From the NCBI GenBank assembly GCA_035527535.1, contig DATLAK010000012.1:1-57277 (forward strand): a DNA stretch of 57,277 nucleotides, read 5' to 3'. The notes under the pieces were generated by a model. It was given only the letters and a program-made list of their open reading frames with translations, ran no database searches and had not been told where the DNA came from. The stretch is from Armatimonadota bacterium (lineage in GTDB: Bacteria; Armatimonadota; Hebobacteria; GCA-020354555; CP070648). Below, in pieces: positions 1 to 10,685 of the stretch; the stretch's first letter is position 1; every line of letters starts with the position of its first letter. The translations under genes and the position numbers were made by a program.

Positions 1-11
1 GATAGTCCCGG

Positions 12-254
12 CTACGCCCACTCGATCTCCTGATCGGGCGCGAAGCGCGTGACCTGCCTCCACAACGTCGTCCCCGCGCGATAATGCCCCCGCTGGTACA
101 GGGGCCAGTTCCGCCCCGGCGGGTCAATGTGCACGACCTCGATGCCGCGCCGCACCAGCGTGTACGGGTGCTTCTCGATGATGACCGTGTCCGTGCGCTC
201 CCCGATGGGGAACGTCAGCCGCGCCTCAGCCGCGGATAGCAGTCCTCGGCAGGG
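12..254 (-). pseudogene. C-terminal-like protein remnant, no start codon
   Basis: On the minus strand an open frame of about 80 codons ends at a TAG whose complement lies at 12-14. It has well-ordered protein-like composition (for example IIEKHPYTLVRRG and HIDPPGRNWPLYQ). An in-frame stop at about 255-257 precedes it and no ATG or GTG lies near its beginning, so it looks like the C-terminal end of a larger gene cut off by a frameshift or rearrangement. I do not recognise the family. It could instead be a chance open frame in GC-rich DNA, but the Trp, Tyr and His content argues against that. Confidence 0.35.
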
Positions 255-312
255 CTACTGCCCGCCACATCTTGGCAGGATTACCTGTCGCCCTCCTCGA
301 AGCCACACTCTG

Positions 313-3200
<2,888 letters not shown>

Positions 3201-3277
3201 GCAGGAATTCGGGCGGGGCGCGTAGAACCGCGTCGCCACCATACAGGTGAGGCCCTAGAGGAGAAAGGATTACGGGC

Positions 3278-4066
3278 ATGGCACCCAAGGTTGACAAGGA
3301 GTTTCTGAAGAACTACCCGACCGAGAAGCCTTTTCTGGAGATCTGCAAGGAGTTTCTGGACAAGCTGGAGGAAACTCAGGGAGAGAACTTCCGAAAGGCG
3401 GGGGAAGTCATCGGTAAGCGTCTCATGCAGGGCCGGGTCATATTCGCCGTGGGAACCGGTGGTCACACCTACATGCCGGTGATGGACATGGTCCACCGAG
3501 CCGGCGCGCTGGTGGCGGTGGACGGCATCCTGGACCTGTCCACCTCTCCTTTTGCCGGCGGCACCCGCAGCATTCGCCTGGAGAGGCTGGCCGGATACTA
3601 TACCGAGCTGATTGACCTCTACCAGATCGGCAAGGACGATGTGGTTATCGTCTTCAACAACATCGGCGTCAACAACGCCTCCATCGAGGCCTGCGTCGCC
3701 TCGAGGGAGCGGGGGGCGTTTGTCATCGCAGTGAGCAGCGTCGCCTGGCACGAGGCCATTCCGCTCGACCATGTCACCCGTCATGCCAGCAAGCAGCACA
3801 TGAGTGAGGTGTGCGATCTCTACCTTGATGACTACAATCCAGTAGGCGACTCGGTGCAGCTTGTGCCCGGCCTGGGGACGCCTATCTCCCCGATTTCCAC
3901 CATTACCTATGGGTACCTGGTGCGCCGTATCGAGGAGGAGGCCATCCGCTATATCCTCAGCCAGGGAGTGGAGCCCGAGGTGTTCTGGAGCGGCAACCTG
4001 AAAGACGGCATGGCGAAAAACCGCCAGTATGAGCGCGCGTATTTCCGCCGCCTGAAGATATTCTGA
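3278..4066 (+). CDS. SIS-domain (sugar isomerase fold) protein
   Basis: A 262-residue protein with a single SIS-type alpha/beta fold. A helical N-terminus leads into VIFAVGTGGHTYMPVMDMV, the phosphosugar-binding Gly-rich turn, then DVVIVFNNIGVNNASIEAC, matching the Ser/Thr-rich SIS loop though here Asn-rich, then AFVIAVSS. This fold binds phosphosugars in isomerases and regulators; the substrate cannot be told. A strong Shine-Dalgarno (gaggagaaagg, about 3257-3267) precedes the ATG. The next gene, also SIS-like, starts within 60 bases on the same strand, so the two probably form one operon and may be partner subunits. Confidence 0.75.
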   Translation: MAPKVDKEFLKNYPTEKPFLEICKEFLDKLEETQGENFRKAGEVIGKRLMQGRVIFAVGTGGHTYMPVMDMVHRAGALVAVDGILDLSTSPFAGGTRSIRLERLAGYYTELIDLYQIGKDDVVIVFNNIGVNNASIEACVASRERGAFVIAVSSVAWHEAIPLDHVTRHASKQHMSEVCDLYLDDYNPVGDSVQLVPGLGTPISPISTITYGYLVRRIEEEAIRYILSQGVEPEVFWSGNLKDGMAKNRQYERAYFRRLKIF

Positions 4067-4124
4067 GGAACCCCGTAACCGCCGGACGATGCCGTGAACG
4101 ACTAAACGAAGGGATGTCTTGGAG

Positions 4125-5360
4125 ATGCGTACGAAGAGGCCGACGATGTCGCCGTCGCAGCGATACCTCAAACTGGTGAGCAGGCATATCGCGGGCATCC
4201 GCAGGGATTTGCCGCACCTGATCGCGATGGGCGAGAAGATGGCGGGCTACCTGCTGGAGGGGGGGAATATCTGCGCGCCGGCGGTGAACCGGTTTTGGCC
4301 GCCGGAGTTCCAAGGGCGTGCCGGCGGCCTCATGTGCATCAAGGGCAGCGTGGACAACGGCAAGGATGTGGCCTATTTCGCGCTGACTGATCCGCGCAAG
4401 TCCGACCCGGCGAAGAACGAAGAGTTGCACAAGCTGATCAAGGCCAAGGCGCATCTGTTCGTCATCGGGCGGCGGGAGGACCTCGGTGCCCTGGCCGATC
4501 ATCCCCGGATCGAGATGTGCACCGGCGGGGCCGACCCCGAGGAAGGGCTTTACCAATACGACGGATTCGCGCCGCTCGCCCATGTGCGGGCCTTCGAGCA
4601 CCTCGTTCGGGGCTGGATTGCCACCGGCGAGATGATCGCGGCGTGCATCCGGGCGGAGAAGATGCCGATCATGTATATGAGCGTCTGGCTGGAGGGGGCT
4701 AACCCGCGCAATGCCAGTTTCGCTTATGACGAGCAGAGCAATTACGGCGAGCCGGGGGAATACGGGTGGAGTCATCCGTTGAAGTTCTTCCATCGGGACC
4801 GCTTTATCCCGCCGTTAGCGCCGGGGTATGTGGCGCAGGAATTCCTCGCGGGAGCGGAGCTCTTTGTCAACGCCCTGGACCGACAAAGCGCGATTCTCAA
4901 CCAGGCCGGCGAGTGGATGGCGAATGCCTTTTCGGCCCGAAGGCGGATTTGGGCCGTGGCCACCGGTCACAGCCATCCGCAGATACTGGAGCTGCCCGCA
5001 AAGCATAGCTACCCCATCGAATGGGGTGCGCCTATCAGCAGCATCGCCCGGGCGATTCCAGCCGATCTGAAAAAGGGCGATGTCGCCCTGCACCTTGGCT
5101 ATGCTCCGGTTCATCTGAAGAACCTGGAGAACCTGCTGAAACGCGGGGTGAATTACATTCATACCACCCCCTACGGCAAGCGAGCCGGGATGCCCGAGAG
5201 GAAGAACTTTCTCTGGTTTGACCTCCCCTGGCGTCCGACGGATGCCTGGGTGGACGTACCAGGCTACAGCGTGCGGCTGCTGCCTTCCAGCAGTACGGCC
5301 CATAACATCGCGTACAACGCCATTCTGTGCGAGATGGCCGAACAGCTCGCCTGGAAATAG
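4125..5360 (+). CDS. Probable tandem SIS-fold protein, partner of the upstream SIS gene
   Basis: About 411 residues; the start is either ATG 4125 or TTG 4119 (aaggga at about 4108 fits the TTG spacing better). The protein seems to have two related halves. The first begins with a helix and LLEGGNICAPAVNRFW. The second begins with FVNALDRQSAIL and contains RRIWAVATGHSHPQILELPA, LKKGDVALHLGYAP and a late PSSSTAHNIAYNAILCEM. The last pattern resembles the SIS-family C-terminal helix where a phosphosugar sits. The assignment rests on fold-like patterns, not a clear family match. Its pairing with the preceding SIS gene supports a joint sugar-phosphate function. It is followed by an independent promoter and gene. 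Confidence 0.5.
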   Translation: MRTKRPTMSPSQRYLKLVSRHIAGIRRDLPHLIAMGEKMAGYLLEGGNICAPAVNRFWPPEFQGRAGGLMCIKGSVDNGKDVAYFALTDPRKSDPAKNEELHKLIKAKAHLFVIGRREDLGALADHPRIEMCTGGADPEEGLYQYDGFAPLAHVRAFEHLVRGWIATGEMIAACIRAEKMPIMYMSVWLEGANPRNASFAYDEQSNYGEPGEYGWSHPLKFFHRDRFIPPLAPGYVAQEFLAGAELFVNALDRQSAILNQAGEWMANAFSARRRIWAVATGHSHPQILELPAKHSYPIEWGAPISSIARAIPADLKKGDVALHLGYAPVHLKNLENLLKRGVNYIHTTPYGKRAGMPERKNFLWFDLPWRPTDAWVDVPGYSVRLLPSSSTAHNIAYNAILCEMAEQLAWK

Positions 5361-5470
5361 GCGAAAGGGGGAGCATAGGCCCGGGGGAGGGCAGGCCCGA
5401 TCGCGCGGGTTTGTCCGGCGGGCGATAACGCGGCTCAGCCGAGGCGCGGCTTTCGCCAATCCCCCGGTCG

Positions 5471-5499
5471 TTGACACCGGCCCCTGCGCTTGGTAATAT
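5471..5499 (+). promoter_or_regulatory. Sigma70-type promoter, leaderless
   Basis: TTGACA at 5471-5476 and TAATAT at 5494-5499 are separated by 17 bases. The ATG of the next gene lies at 5506, only 6 bases after the -10 box, so transcription would start at or within a base or two of the A of the ATG. There is no room for a ribosome binding site, implying a leaderless mRNA. Confidence 0.75.
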
Positions 5500-5505
5500 C
5501 CGCCC

Positions 5506-6354
5506 ATGCCGGCACGCCAATCCTTCGCCGCTTTCGGGCAGGAACTGTATCCCGAGGACGCAGCGCGCGCCCTGTGCCTGGCGCTGGAGATGGAGACGCG
5601 CGCCGAGCTGCACGCGCGCATCGCGGCGGGCCTGCCCCAGGCGTCGGCGAAGACCCGCGGCCGCATCGCCGACAAGCTCATCCAGCGCCTGATCGCCGTC
5701 GAGCGCGGCAAGGTCATCGTCTCACCGTTCGTGCGTCTGGCCGCCGGCCTGCGCGATCCCCAGGCGCGCACCGAACTCATCTACTACCGCACCGCTCGCA
5801 CCGACACCATCATCGCCGCCATCGCTGCCGAGATCTTCTACCCCCATTTCGTCCACGGGCGGCCGCCGCGCGGCTTCTCCCCGGTCCACTTCCGCGCCGC
5901 CAACACCGGCGCGCTTTTCGACTACGACCGCGTCATCACGCGCCCGTTCATCTCGACCTACGCACGGCGGGCGTGGGACTTCCACAGCGAGCCGACCCTT
6001 ACCCGCGCCCTGCGCGTGCTGCGGGAGGCGGGGCTGATCGAGGTGCTGCCGGGGGCGCCGGGGGCGCGGCGTCCCTCCTTCACCGTCGCCCCTCATACCC
6101 TGCGCCTGCCGACGTTCGCGTTCTGCCTCTACGAGGAGTTCGCCGCGCGGCGCTCGCCGGCGCTGGCCCTCGACCAGATCCAGAACGCCGACTTCGCGCG
6201 CACCTTCATCCTGCGCCCGGTGGAGGTGACCGCGCTGACCGAGGAGGCGCGCCGGCGTAAGCTGGTAGCGCGCAGCGGCGGCGCGGCCCCGCGCTACGCG
6301 CCGGCGATGGACAGGGACGCCCTGGTGGACGCGCTGCTGGCCGCGCGGCGGTGA
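5506..6354 (+). CDS. Unknown protein with winged-helix-like C-terminal half, leaderless transcript
   Basis: A 282-residue soluble protein with no signal peptide or membrane segment. The N-terminal 100 residues are helical and rich in Ala/Arg (TRGRIADKLIQRLI). Around residue 160 there is a helix-turn-helix-like stretch (SEPTLTRALRVLREAGLIEVLP) followed by strand-forming RRPSFTVAP, as in winged helices. A late segment, PVEVTALTEEARRRKLV, is again helical. The layout recalls small helical/winged-helix accessory proteins such as BrxA (DUF1819), but the similarity is too weak to name it, and no BREX partners lie nearby. It starts just after a promoter without a Shine-Dalgarno. Function unknown. 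Confidence 0.7.
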   Translation: MPARQSFAAFGQELYPEDAARALCLALEMETRAELHARIAAGLPQASAKTRGRIADKLIQRLIAVERGKVIVSPFVRLAAGLRDPQARTELIYYRTARTDTIIAAIAAEIFYPHFVHGRPPRGFSPVHFRAANTGALFDYDRVITRPFISTYARRAWDFHSEPTLTRALRVLREAGLIEVLPGAPGARRPSFTVAPHTLRLPTFAFCLYEEFAARRSPALALDQIQNADFARTFILRPVEVTALTEEARRRKLVARSGGAAPRYAPAMDRDALVDALLAARR

Positions 6355-6391
6355 CTACGGACACTTGACATGCTGCGGATAGGACGAGGCA

Positions 6392-6874
6392 GTGAGCGGC
6401 CCAAGTTCTTGGCGCTGGCAACGCATAGCTGATGGCATGGAAGCAGCCTTGGTGTCTGCCGTTATGGCTGGGGGGATGACCGTGCCGCTGGTGCGCTGGC
6501 TGGTGTGGTCGTATACCGACTCCGAACCCCTGGGCCTGCTATGGATTCTGGCAGTGCCCATAGTGTCTGCGGTCGTCGCTGCGTTTGTAGGTTTCGTGTT
6601 GGGATCCACGCGGTCCGTTGCTAGGCCGACGATGCGAAGGGCATTGCTGCTGGCGGTAATGGGGTTCGCAGTGGCTGTGGCCGCGACCGCGGTCCTCGGC
6701 CCTGGCGGCATGTTCGGGGTTCTCGCATGGGGGATCGGCTGCGCTTTCGGCGTCGATTATTCCCTCGCGATACGCAGTCCCCGCGCGGTCAAGGTTACCC
6801 GCTTGGTAACGGTTGGCATGGCGATGGCGGGGGCAGCGATCGGCATCATATGGTTCGTCAGGACCTCGTGGTAG
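6392..6874 (+). CDS. Small integral membrane protein, unknown
   Basis: A 160-residue protein with four likely membrane segments: about 16-35, 48-70 (LLWILAVPIVSAVVAAFVGF), 85-112 (LLLAVMGFAVAVAATAVLG) and 138-157. Charged residues sit in short loops. The GTG at 6392 has an upstream purine stretch (aggacgagg) that can serve as ribosome binding site; an alternative ATG at 6437 would shorten it by 15 residues. Base composition is slightly lower in GC than its neighbours. It is isolated between an unknown soluble gene and a short HTH frame. I do not recognise a family. Confidence 0.6.
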   Translation: MSGPSSWRWQRIADGMEAALVSAVMAGGMTVPLVRWLVWSYTDSEPLGLLWILAVPIVSAVVAAFVGFVLGSTRSVARPTMRRALLLAVMGFAVAVAATAVLGPGGMFGVLAWGIGCAFGVDYSLAIRSPRAVKVTRLVTVGMAMAGAAIGIIWFVRTSW

Positions 6875-7011
6875 TCGGGCCCTTGCGCCGCCGGGGGCAG
6901 AGCACGACTGCTGGGCGCGTTATCGAAGCGAATCCCGCCAAGACAAGCATCCGCGCGCATTAACTCGGCTTCAACCGGATCCAGAACGCGCATTCTACCC
7001 TCACGCTCGTC

Positions 7012-7215
7012 GTGCGGCTGGTGAACGTCAGCGCCCTGGTTGAGCGGGCGTTGGAGCACGGAGGCCTGACAATCCACGATTTTGAGTCACTGTGTCCAGG
7101 GATCAGTCGCAGAAGCCTTCAGCGTGACCTACGGGTGATGGTAGAGAGCGGGCTGCTCGTCGCAGAAGGGGCCACGAATCGGTTCTTCTACCGCCTGGGG
7201 AGGAAGGTCTCGTGA
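7012..7215 (+). CDS. Short winged-HTH protein or C-terminal HTH remnant
   Basis: A 67-codon frame starting at GTG 7012. It reads as one DeoR/Fic-tail-like winged helix: LTIHDFESLCPGISRRSLQRDLRVMVESG followed by FFYRLG as the wing strand. The reading frame stays open upstream to a TAA at 6961 and its residues (LGFNRIQNAHSTL) also look protein-like. It may therefore be the tail of a decayed larger regulator or Fic-type protein, not a complete gene. No good Shine-Dalgarno precedes the GTG. Confidence 0.45.
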   Translation: MRLVNVSALVERALEHGGLTIHDFESLCPGISRRSLQRDLRVMVESGLLVAEGATNRFFYRLGRKVS

Positions 7216-7361
7216 ACTTGCGACAGTCTTGCGACACAACTTGCGACGGGCTCGCGACGTGGCCGACGACACGCTGTCACTGAGATGCAAATGGTGTCGA
7301 ATCGCGACAGGACGGCGGCGGCTCGCGGACGAACACCAGTCTCCAGGAGGGATGACATCCC

Positions 7362-7616
7362 ATGACCCCCGATTTCAAGCTGAAGCGCACCGCCATCAGC
7401 CTCGAGGCCGACGACATCATGCGCCTGGCCGGCATCGTCACCGACCAGGACAAAGACGAGGCCCTGAGCTTCGTGCGCGAGGTCATCGCCTCCAAGCTGG
7501 AGTGCGCCCAGGCGGCGGGACACCACACCGCCTTCGAGGGCGACACCGGCCATTCCCCCGCGCATTACACGCAGAAGGGCGAAGGTATGCACGCCCCCCA
7601 CGAGCACGGGGAATGA
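7362..7616 (+). CDS. Small acidic, His-rich-tailed protein, unknown
   Basis: An 84-residue protein preceded by a consensus ribosome binding site (aggaggg, about 7344) at good spacing, which makes it a believable gene. Residues 1-50 form a helix-rich acidic unit (ISLEADDIMRLAGIV and DEALSFVREVIASKLE). The last 30 residues are rich in His, Gly and acidic residues (GHHTAFEGDTGHSPAHY, HAPHEHGE) and could bind metal. I know no named family for it. It converges with the URO-D gene on the other strand. Confidence 0.6.
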   Translation: MTPDFKLKRTAISLEADDIMRLAGIVTDQDKDEALSFVREVIASKLECAQAAGHHTAFEGDTGHSPAHYTQKGEGMHAPHEHGE

Positions 7617-7679
7617 CTGAATTGCGCCCGCCCCCATGGGTGGCATCAGGATTGCATCCTGTGGCGTTCGCAGGTTGAG

Positions 7680-7731
7680 AACCCTGCGGCTTTGCTCAGG
7701 GCGGGCTCTACGCCGCCCACCGTCAGGGGTT
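7680..7731. repeat. Nested inverted repeat between convergent genes, terminator-like
   Basis: Outer arms AACCCTG (7680-7686) and CAGGGGTT (7724-7731) enclose an inner hairpin GGGCGG...CCGCCC at about 7700-7718. It sits exactly between the ends of two converging genes and overlaps the stop of the minus-strand one, as expected of a shared bidirectional terminator, though no T-tract is present. Confidence 0.45.
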
Positions 7732-8740
7732 AGCTTTGGCGCGGGCTGAAATCCAGGAACGCCTGGAACATCGCCGCGACGTTCTCGGGGCGCACATCGG
7801 GGCCCACCTCGCCGTGGCCGATGAGGCCGCCGGCAGGCGAGGCGAACAGCTCGCATACCCGCCGCACGTACTCCCGCACCTCGGCGGGCGTGCCGAAGGG
7901 CAGCACGTGCTGGCGGTCAATATCGCTGCGGATGCACACCCGGCCGCGGCACTTGTCCGCCAGCTCCTCCAGCGGCATGCACGAGAACTGCGGGTTGAGC
8001 ACATCCACCCCGATCTCGACGAAATCGTCAATCACCTCCATCGTGTACCCGTCGGTGTGAAAGTGGAAGTGTTTCCCCGCGCTGTGCACCAGGTCCGCGA
8101 TCTGCTTGTAGGCGGGCTTGAATAGCCGGCGCCACTCGTCGGGGTGGATCATCAGCCGGTCCTGCGTCCCCCAGTCGTCCATGTACCCCACGCCGTCGCA
8201 CTCGCAGCTCTCGAGCTGGCAGGTCAGGCGCTTCAGCGTATGGTCGAGAACCAGGTCGCGCAGCGTCTCTACCTCCGGCCGGCGCTCGGCGATGTCTATG
8301 AGCAGCCGGCCGTAGCCGCGCAGGAAATGCATGCGCTCGAACAGCCGCCCCCAGCCGCTCATGATTAGGTAATGATCCGGATCGCGGAGCTCCTGGCGCT
8401 CGGGCCATTCACCGGCATCAGGGTCGGGTGCGCGGTAGTCCGCCAGCGCGCTCCAGTCGGCGAGGGGGTGACGCTTGACCTGGCCCTCGGTGCCCAGGCC
8501 CGTGTTGACCCACGTGCAGCCCCATTCATCCGTCTCCTCGCCGCGCTGGTAATGGGAGTTGTTGTCGGTGCCCGCGTACTCGCCGGTCTGGCCCGCGAAA
8601 TCGCCGGGGTAATGGCGAAGGACCTCCCGCAGGCGCTCGCCGTAGTTATCAATCGCGCCGGGCAAGACCCCATGCGAAAGCGGAATGCGGTCCGGCCCCC
8701 GCAGCTCGATCGCTCTCACCACCCGTTCTCTGCTCGTCAC
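7730..8740 (-). CDS. Uroporphyrinogen decarboxylase-family (URO-D/MtaA-like) protein
   Basis: A 336-residue TIM-barrel protein of the URO-D superfamily, which includes haem-pathway HemE, cobamide methyltransferases (MtaA, CmuA) and many uncharacterised paralogues. It starts TSRERVVRAIELRGPDRIPL, the standard family opening. Later segments GYMDDWGTQ, HSAGKHFHFHTDG, VDVLNPQFSC and IRSDIDRQHVLPFGTPAEV follow the family order. True HemE has a conserved N-terminal FMRQAGR-type motif that is absent here, so a methyl-transfer or unknown role is more likely than haem synthesis. I chose the GTG at 8740 over the upstream start at 8821 because an aggaaaggg precedes it and homology begins there. Confidence 0.85.
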   Translation of the reverse strand: MTSRERVVRAIELRGPDRIPLSHGVLPGAIDNYGERLREVLRHYPGDFAGQTGEYAGTDNNSHYQRGEETDEWGCTWVNTGLGTEGQVKRHPLADWSALADYRAPDPDAGEWPERQELRDPDHYLIMSGWGRLFERMHFLRGYGRLLIDIAERRPEVETLRDLVLDHTLKRLTCQLESCECDGVGYMDDWGTQDRLMIHPDEWRRLFKPAYKQIADLVHSAGKHFHFHTDGYTMEVIDDFVEIGVDVLNPQFSCMPLEELADKCRGRVCIRSDIDRQHVLPFGTPAEVREYVRRVCELFASPAGGLIGHGEVGPDVRPENVAAMFQAFLDFSPRQS

Positions 8741-9002
8741 CGTTGGGCCCTTTCCTGTGCCCGCGCACCCGCGACGGCCGTACTTCTTCGCGCGGCGGCC
8801 GATACCTGTCAGGCGCGCCAATGCCGCTCAAGCTCGCCCCCGTCCGCGCCGAAGCTTATTATTGACGGACGTGCCCCGGCCGTGCGTCCGCCATTCCGCA
8901 TTGGCGACGGGGGCGGCCGCGCCACATTGTCATGCACCATCATTCGGGATGCCCGATCACCAATGACCGCAGTGGGGAGACCGTCAACGGCGGCAGGGCG
9001 GC

Positions 9003-9300
9003 GCTGCGTCAGCTTCGGCTGCGCTGCTGGTGGTGGCGTTGCTCGTATGCGTTGCGGTGTACTACTACGCCGAAATCGAAGGATGGCCCCTGCTCGACGC
9101 GCCGTTCATGGTGGCGATTACCACCAGTACCGTCGGCTGCGGCGAGGTCCATCCCCTGACTCCGAGCGCTCGCGCCCTCAACGGCGACCTCTTCATCGTC
9201 GCCCGCTGCGACAGCATGGAGGCCGAGGGCAAGCTGCTGCGCGCGGGCGCCGCCAGCCTCGTCGCCACCGCCAATCGGTCCCCCCGACGCTGCAGGACTG
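9003..9300 (+). pseudogene. Decayed K+ channel (TM - filter - TrkA-type) with internal deletion
   Basis: One frame reads a hydrophobic helix (LLVVALLVCVAVYYYAEIEG), then WPLLDAPFMVAITTSTVGCGEVHPLTP, matching the pore helix and filter of two-TM ligand-gated K+ channels (usually TVGYGE; here Tyr is Cys). It passes directly into SARALNGDLFIVAR and EAEGKLLRAGA, which belong near the end of the RCK/TrkA-N domain. The second TM helix and most of the nucleotide-binding fold are missing, by my estimate about 130 residues. After LLRAGA the sequence loses the family pattern. There is no convincing start codon in frame. This is a pseudogene. Confidence 0.8.
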
Positions 9301-9433
9301 GCACCCGGCCGCGATCAATGATATGTTTAGGGGCGGAATCAGCGACGCGGCGGCGAAATGAGCCGCACCGGGAGCGGCGCGTGCGGGCGGCGCACACGGT
9401 CGTCAGGCGGCGGGCGGGGTCGCAGCACACAAG

Positions 9434-10522
9434 ATGAGGATCCTGGATCGCTATATTCTGCGCGAGCTGGCGGCGCCGTTTCTGTTCGGCGTCGCGGCGT
9501 TCGCCACCGTGTTCGTCGCCGGCAACCTGCTGTTCAAATTTGCTCGCCTGGTGGCGGAGCAGGGGATGGCGCTGGGAGATGCGCTGCTGGTGTTCGTGTA
9601 CTGGCTGCCGGGGTACCTGGTGCTGACGTTTCCGATGGCGGCGCTGCTGGCGGCGCTGCTGGCGTTCGGGCGGCTGAGCGGCGAGGGGGAGACGACGGCC
9701 ATGCGCGCGGGCGGGGTCAGCTTCACGCGGGTGATGGCGCCGGTGATCGCCGCCGGGCTTGCCATCAGCCTCTTCACCGTCGCCTTCAACGAGACGCTGG
9801 TGCCCGCCAGCGCGCGCGCGGCCGAGGAGCTGCTGGCGCGCGCCGCCAAAGGGGCCCGCGGAACGCAGGAGCACGTCGTCGTCCCATCATTCGAGCAGGG
9901 CCGCATCAGCAGCTTGGTCTATGCCGACGAGTTCAACCGCGCGCGCGGCGAGCTGCGCGGCGTGACCTACATCCAGTACCTGCGCGGGAAGCCCAAAGGC
10001 GTCATCCAGGCCGCGCGCGCCGTGTACCGCGCGGGCAATAGGTGGGAGTTCTACGATGGGTTCTCGCAAGCACTTGACCCCTATCGCAGGGTCACCCTGA
10101 CCTTCCGCGAGGATCACCCGGCGCGTTTCGATCTCGGCCACGATCCCACTGATATCGCCCTGCGCCAGCGCCAGCCGGAGGAGATGACGTGGCGCGAGCT
10201 GGGTGACTACCTGGCGTCTCTCAAGCAAGGCGGCGCCGCCGCGCCGGAGCTGCGCGTGCAGTGGCACCACAAGCTGTCGGTGCCCTTCGCCAGCCTCATC
10301 TTCGTCTTCATCGGCGCCCCCCTGGGGCTGCGTTCACAGAGGACCGGCTCCACCCTCGGCCTGGGGCTGAGCATTCTCATCATTTTCGCCTACTACGTGG
10401 TGTGGAACTACCTCGCCATCCTCGCCGGCAAAGGAGCGCTCCCACCCCTGTGGGCGGCGTGGACGCCCAACCTCGTCGGCCTTGCCGTCGGCGTCGCCCT
10501 GGTCCGCCGGGCGGCGAGGTGA
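9434..10522 (+). CDS. LptF/LptG-family LPS export permease
   Basis: A 362-residue inner-membrane permease of the YjgP/YjgQ family, which with LptB moves LPS from the inner membrane to the LptC-LptA bridge. It begins MRILDRYILRELAAPF, the family hallmark. Three TM helices follow (about 15-37, 55-85, 100-120), then a periplasmic jellyroll-like domain (about 130-270, with YIQYLRG and VTLTFREDHPARF), then three C-terminal TM helices (about 275-360, including WHHKLSVPFASLIFVFIG). LptF and LptG cannot be told apart here. The other Lpt genes of this window lie about 25 kb away; no lptB is seen. Confidence 0.93.
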   Translation: MRILDRYILRELAAPFLFGVAAFATVFVAGNLLFKFARLVAEQGMALGDALLVFVYWLPGYLVLTFPMAALLAALLAFGRLSGEGETTAMRAGGVSFTRVMAPVIAAGLAISLFTVAFNETLVPASARAAEELLARAAKGARGTQEHVVVPSFEQGRISSLVYADEFNRARGELRGVTYIQYLRGKPKGVIQAARAVYRAGNRWEFYDGFSQALDPYRRVTLTFREDHPARFDLGHDPTDIALRQRQPEEMTWRELGDYLASLKQGGAAAPELRVQWHHKLSVPFASLIFVFIGAPLGLRSQRTGSTLGLGLSILIIFAYYVVWNYLAILAGKGALPPLWAAWTPNLVGLAVGVALVRRAAR

Positions 10523-10570
10523 GGGCATCCGGAGGCGGCGCCAACTGCGGAAACAGGGCGAAGACGCGTC

Positions 10571-10680
10571 GCTAACGCCGATCAGGGTCACGACCGCGCT
10601 CTTGTCCACATGCAGCGACACCCCCGACAGCGCCCAGCTCGCGCCGCAGCGGACGGCGAGGCCCCCTGTTCGCAGCAGGC
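10571..10680 (-). pseudogene. LivF-like ABC ATPase N-terminal fossil
   Basis: Reading the minus strand from about 10680, one frame gives LLRTGGLAVRCGASWAL then SGVSLHVDKSAVVTLIG. This matches the start of branched-chain amino-acid ABC ATPases (LLxVxGLxVxYGxxxAL, GVSLxVxxGxxVTLIG) up to the Walker A lysine loop. At that point it breaks: the expected ANGAGK is replaced by VSDAS. No further ABC sequence follows, and the 5' end overlaps the stop of the methyltransferase gene. About 36 codons survive. Confidence 0.6.
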
Positions 10681-10685
10681 GGCGG

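Noticed and set aside
6365-6391. TTGACA before the small membrane protein as a promoter
   Set aside because: There is no acceptable -10 box at 16-18 bases; the purine stretch there fits a ribosome binding site instead.
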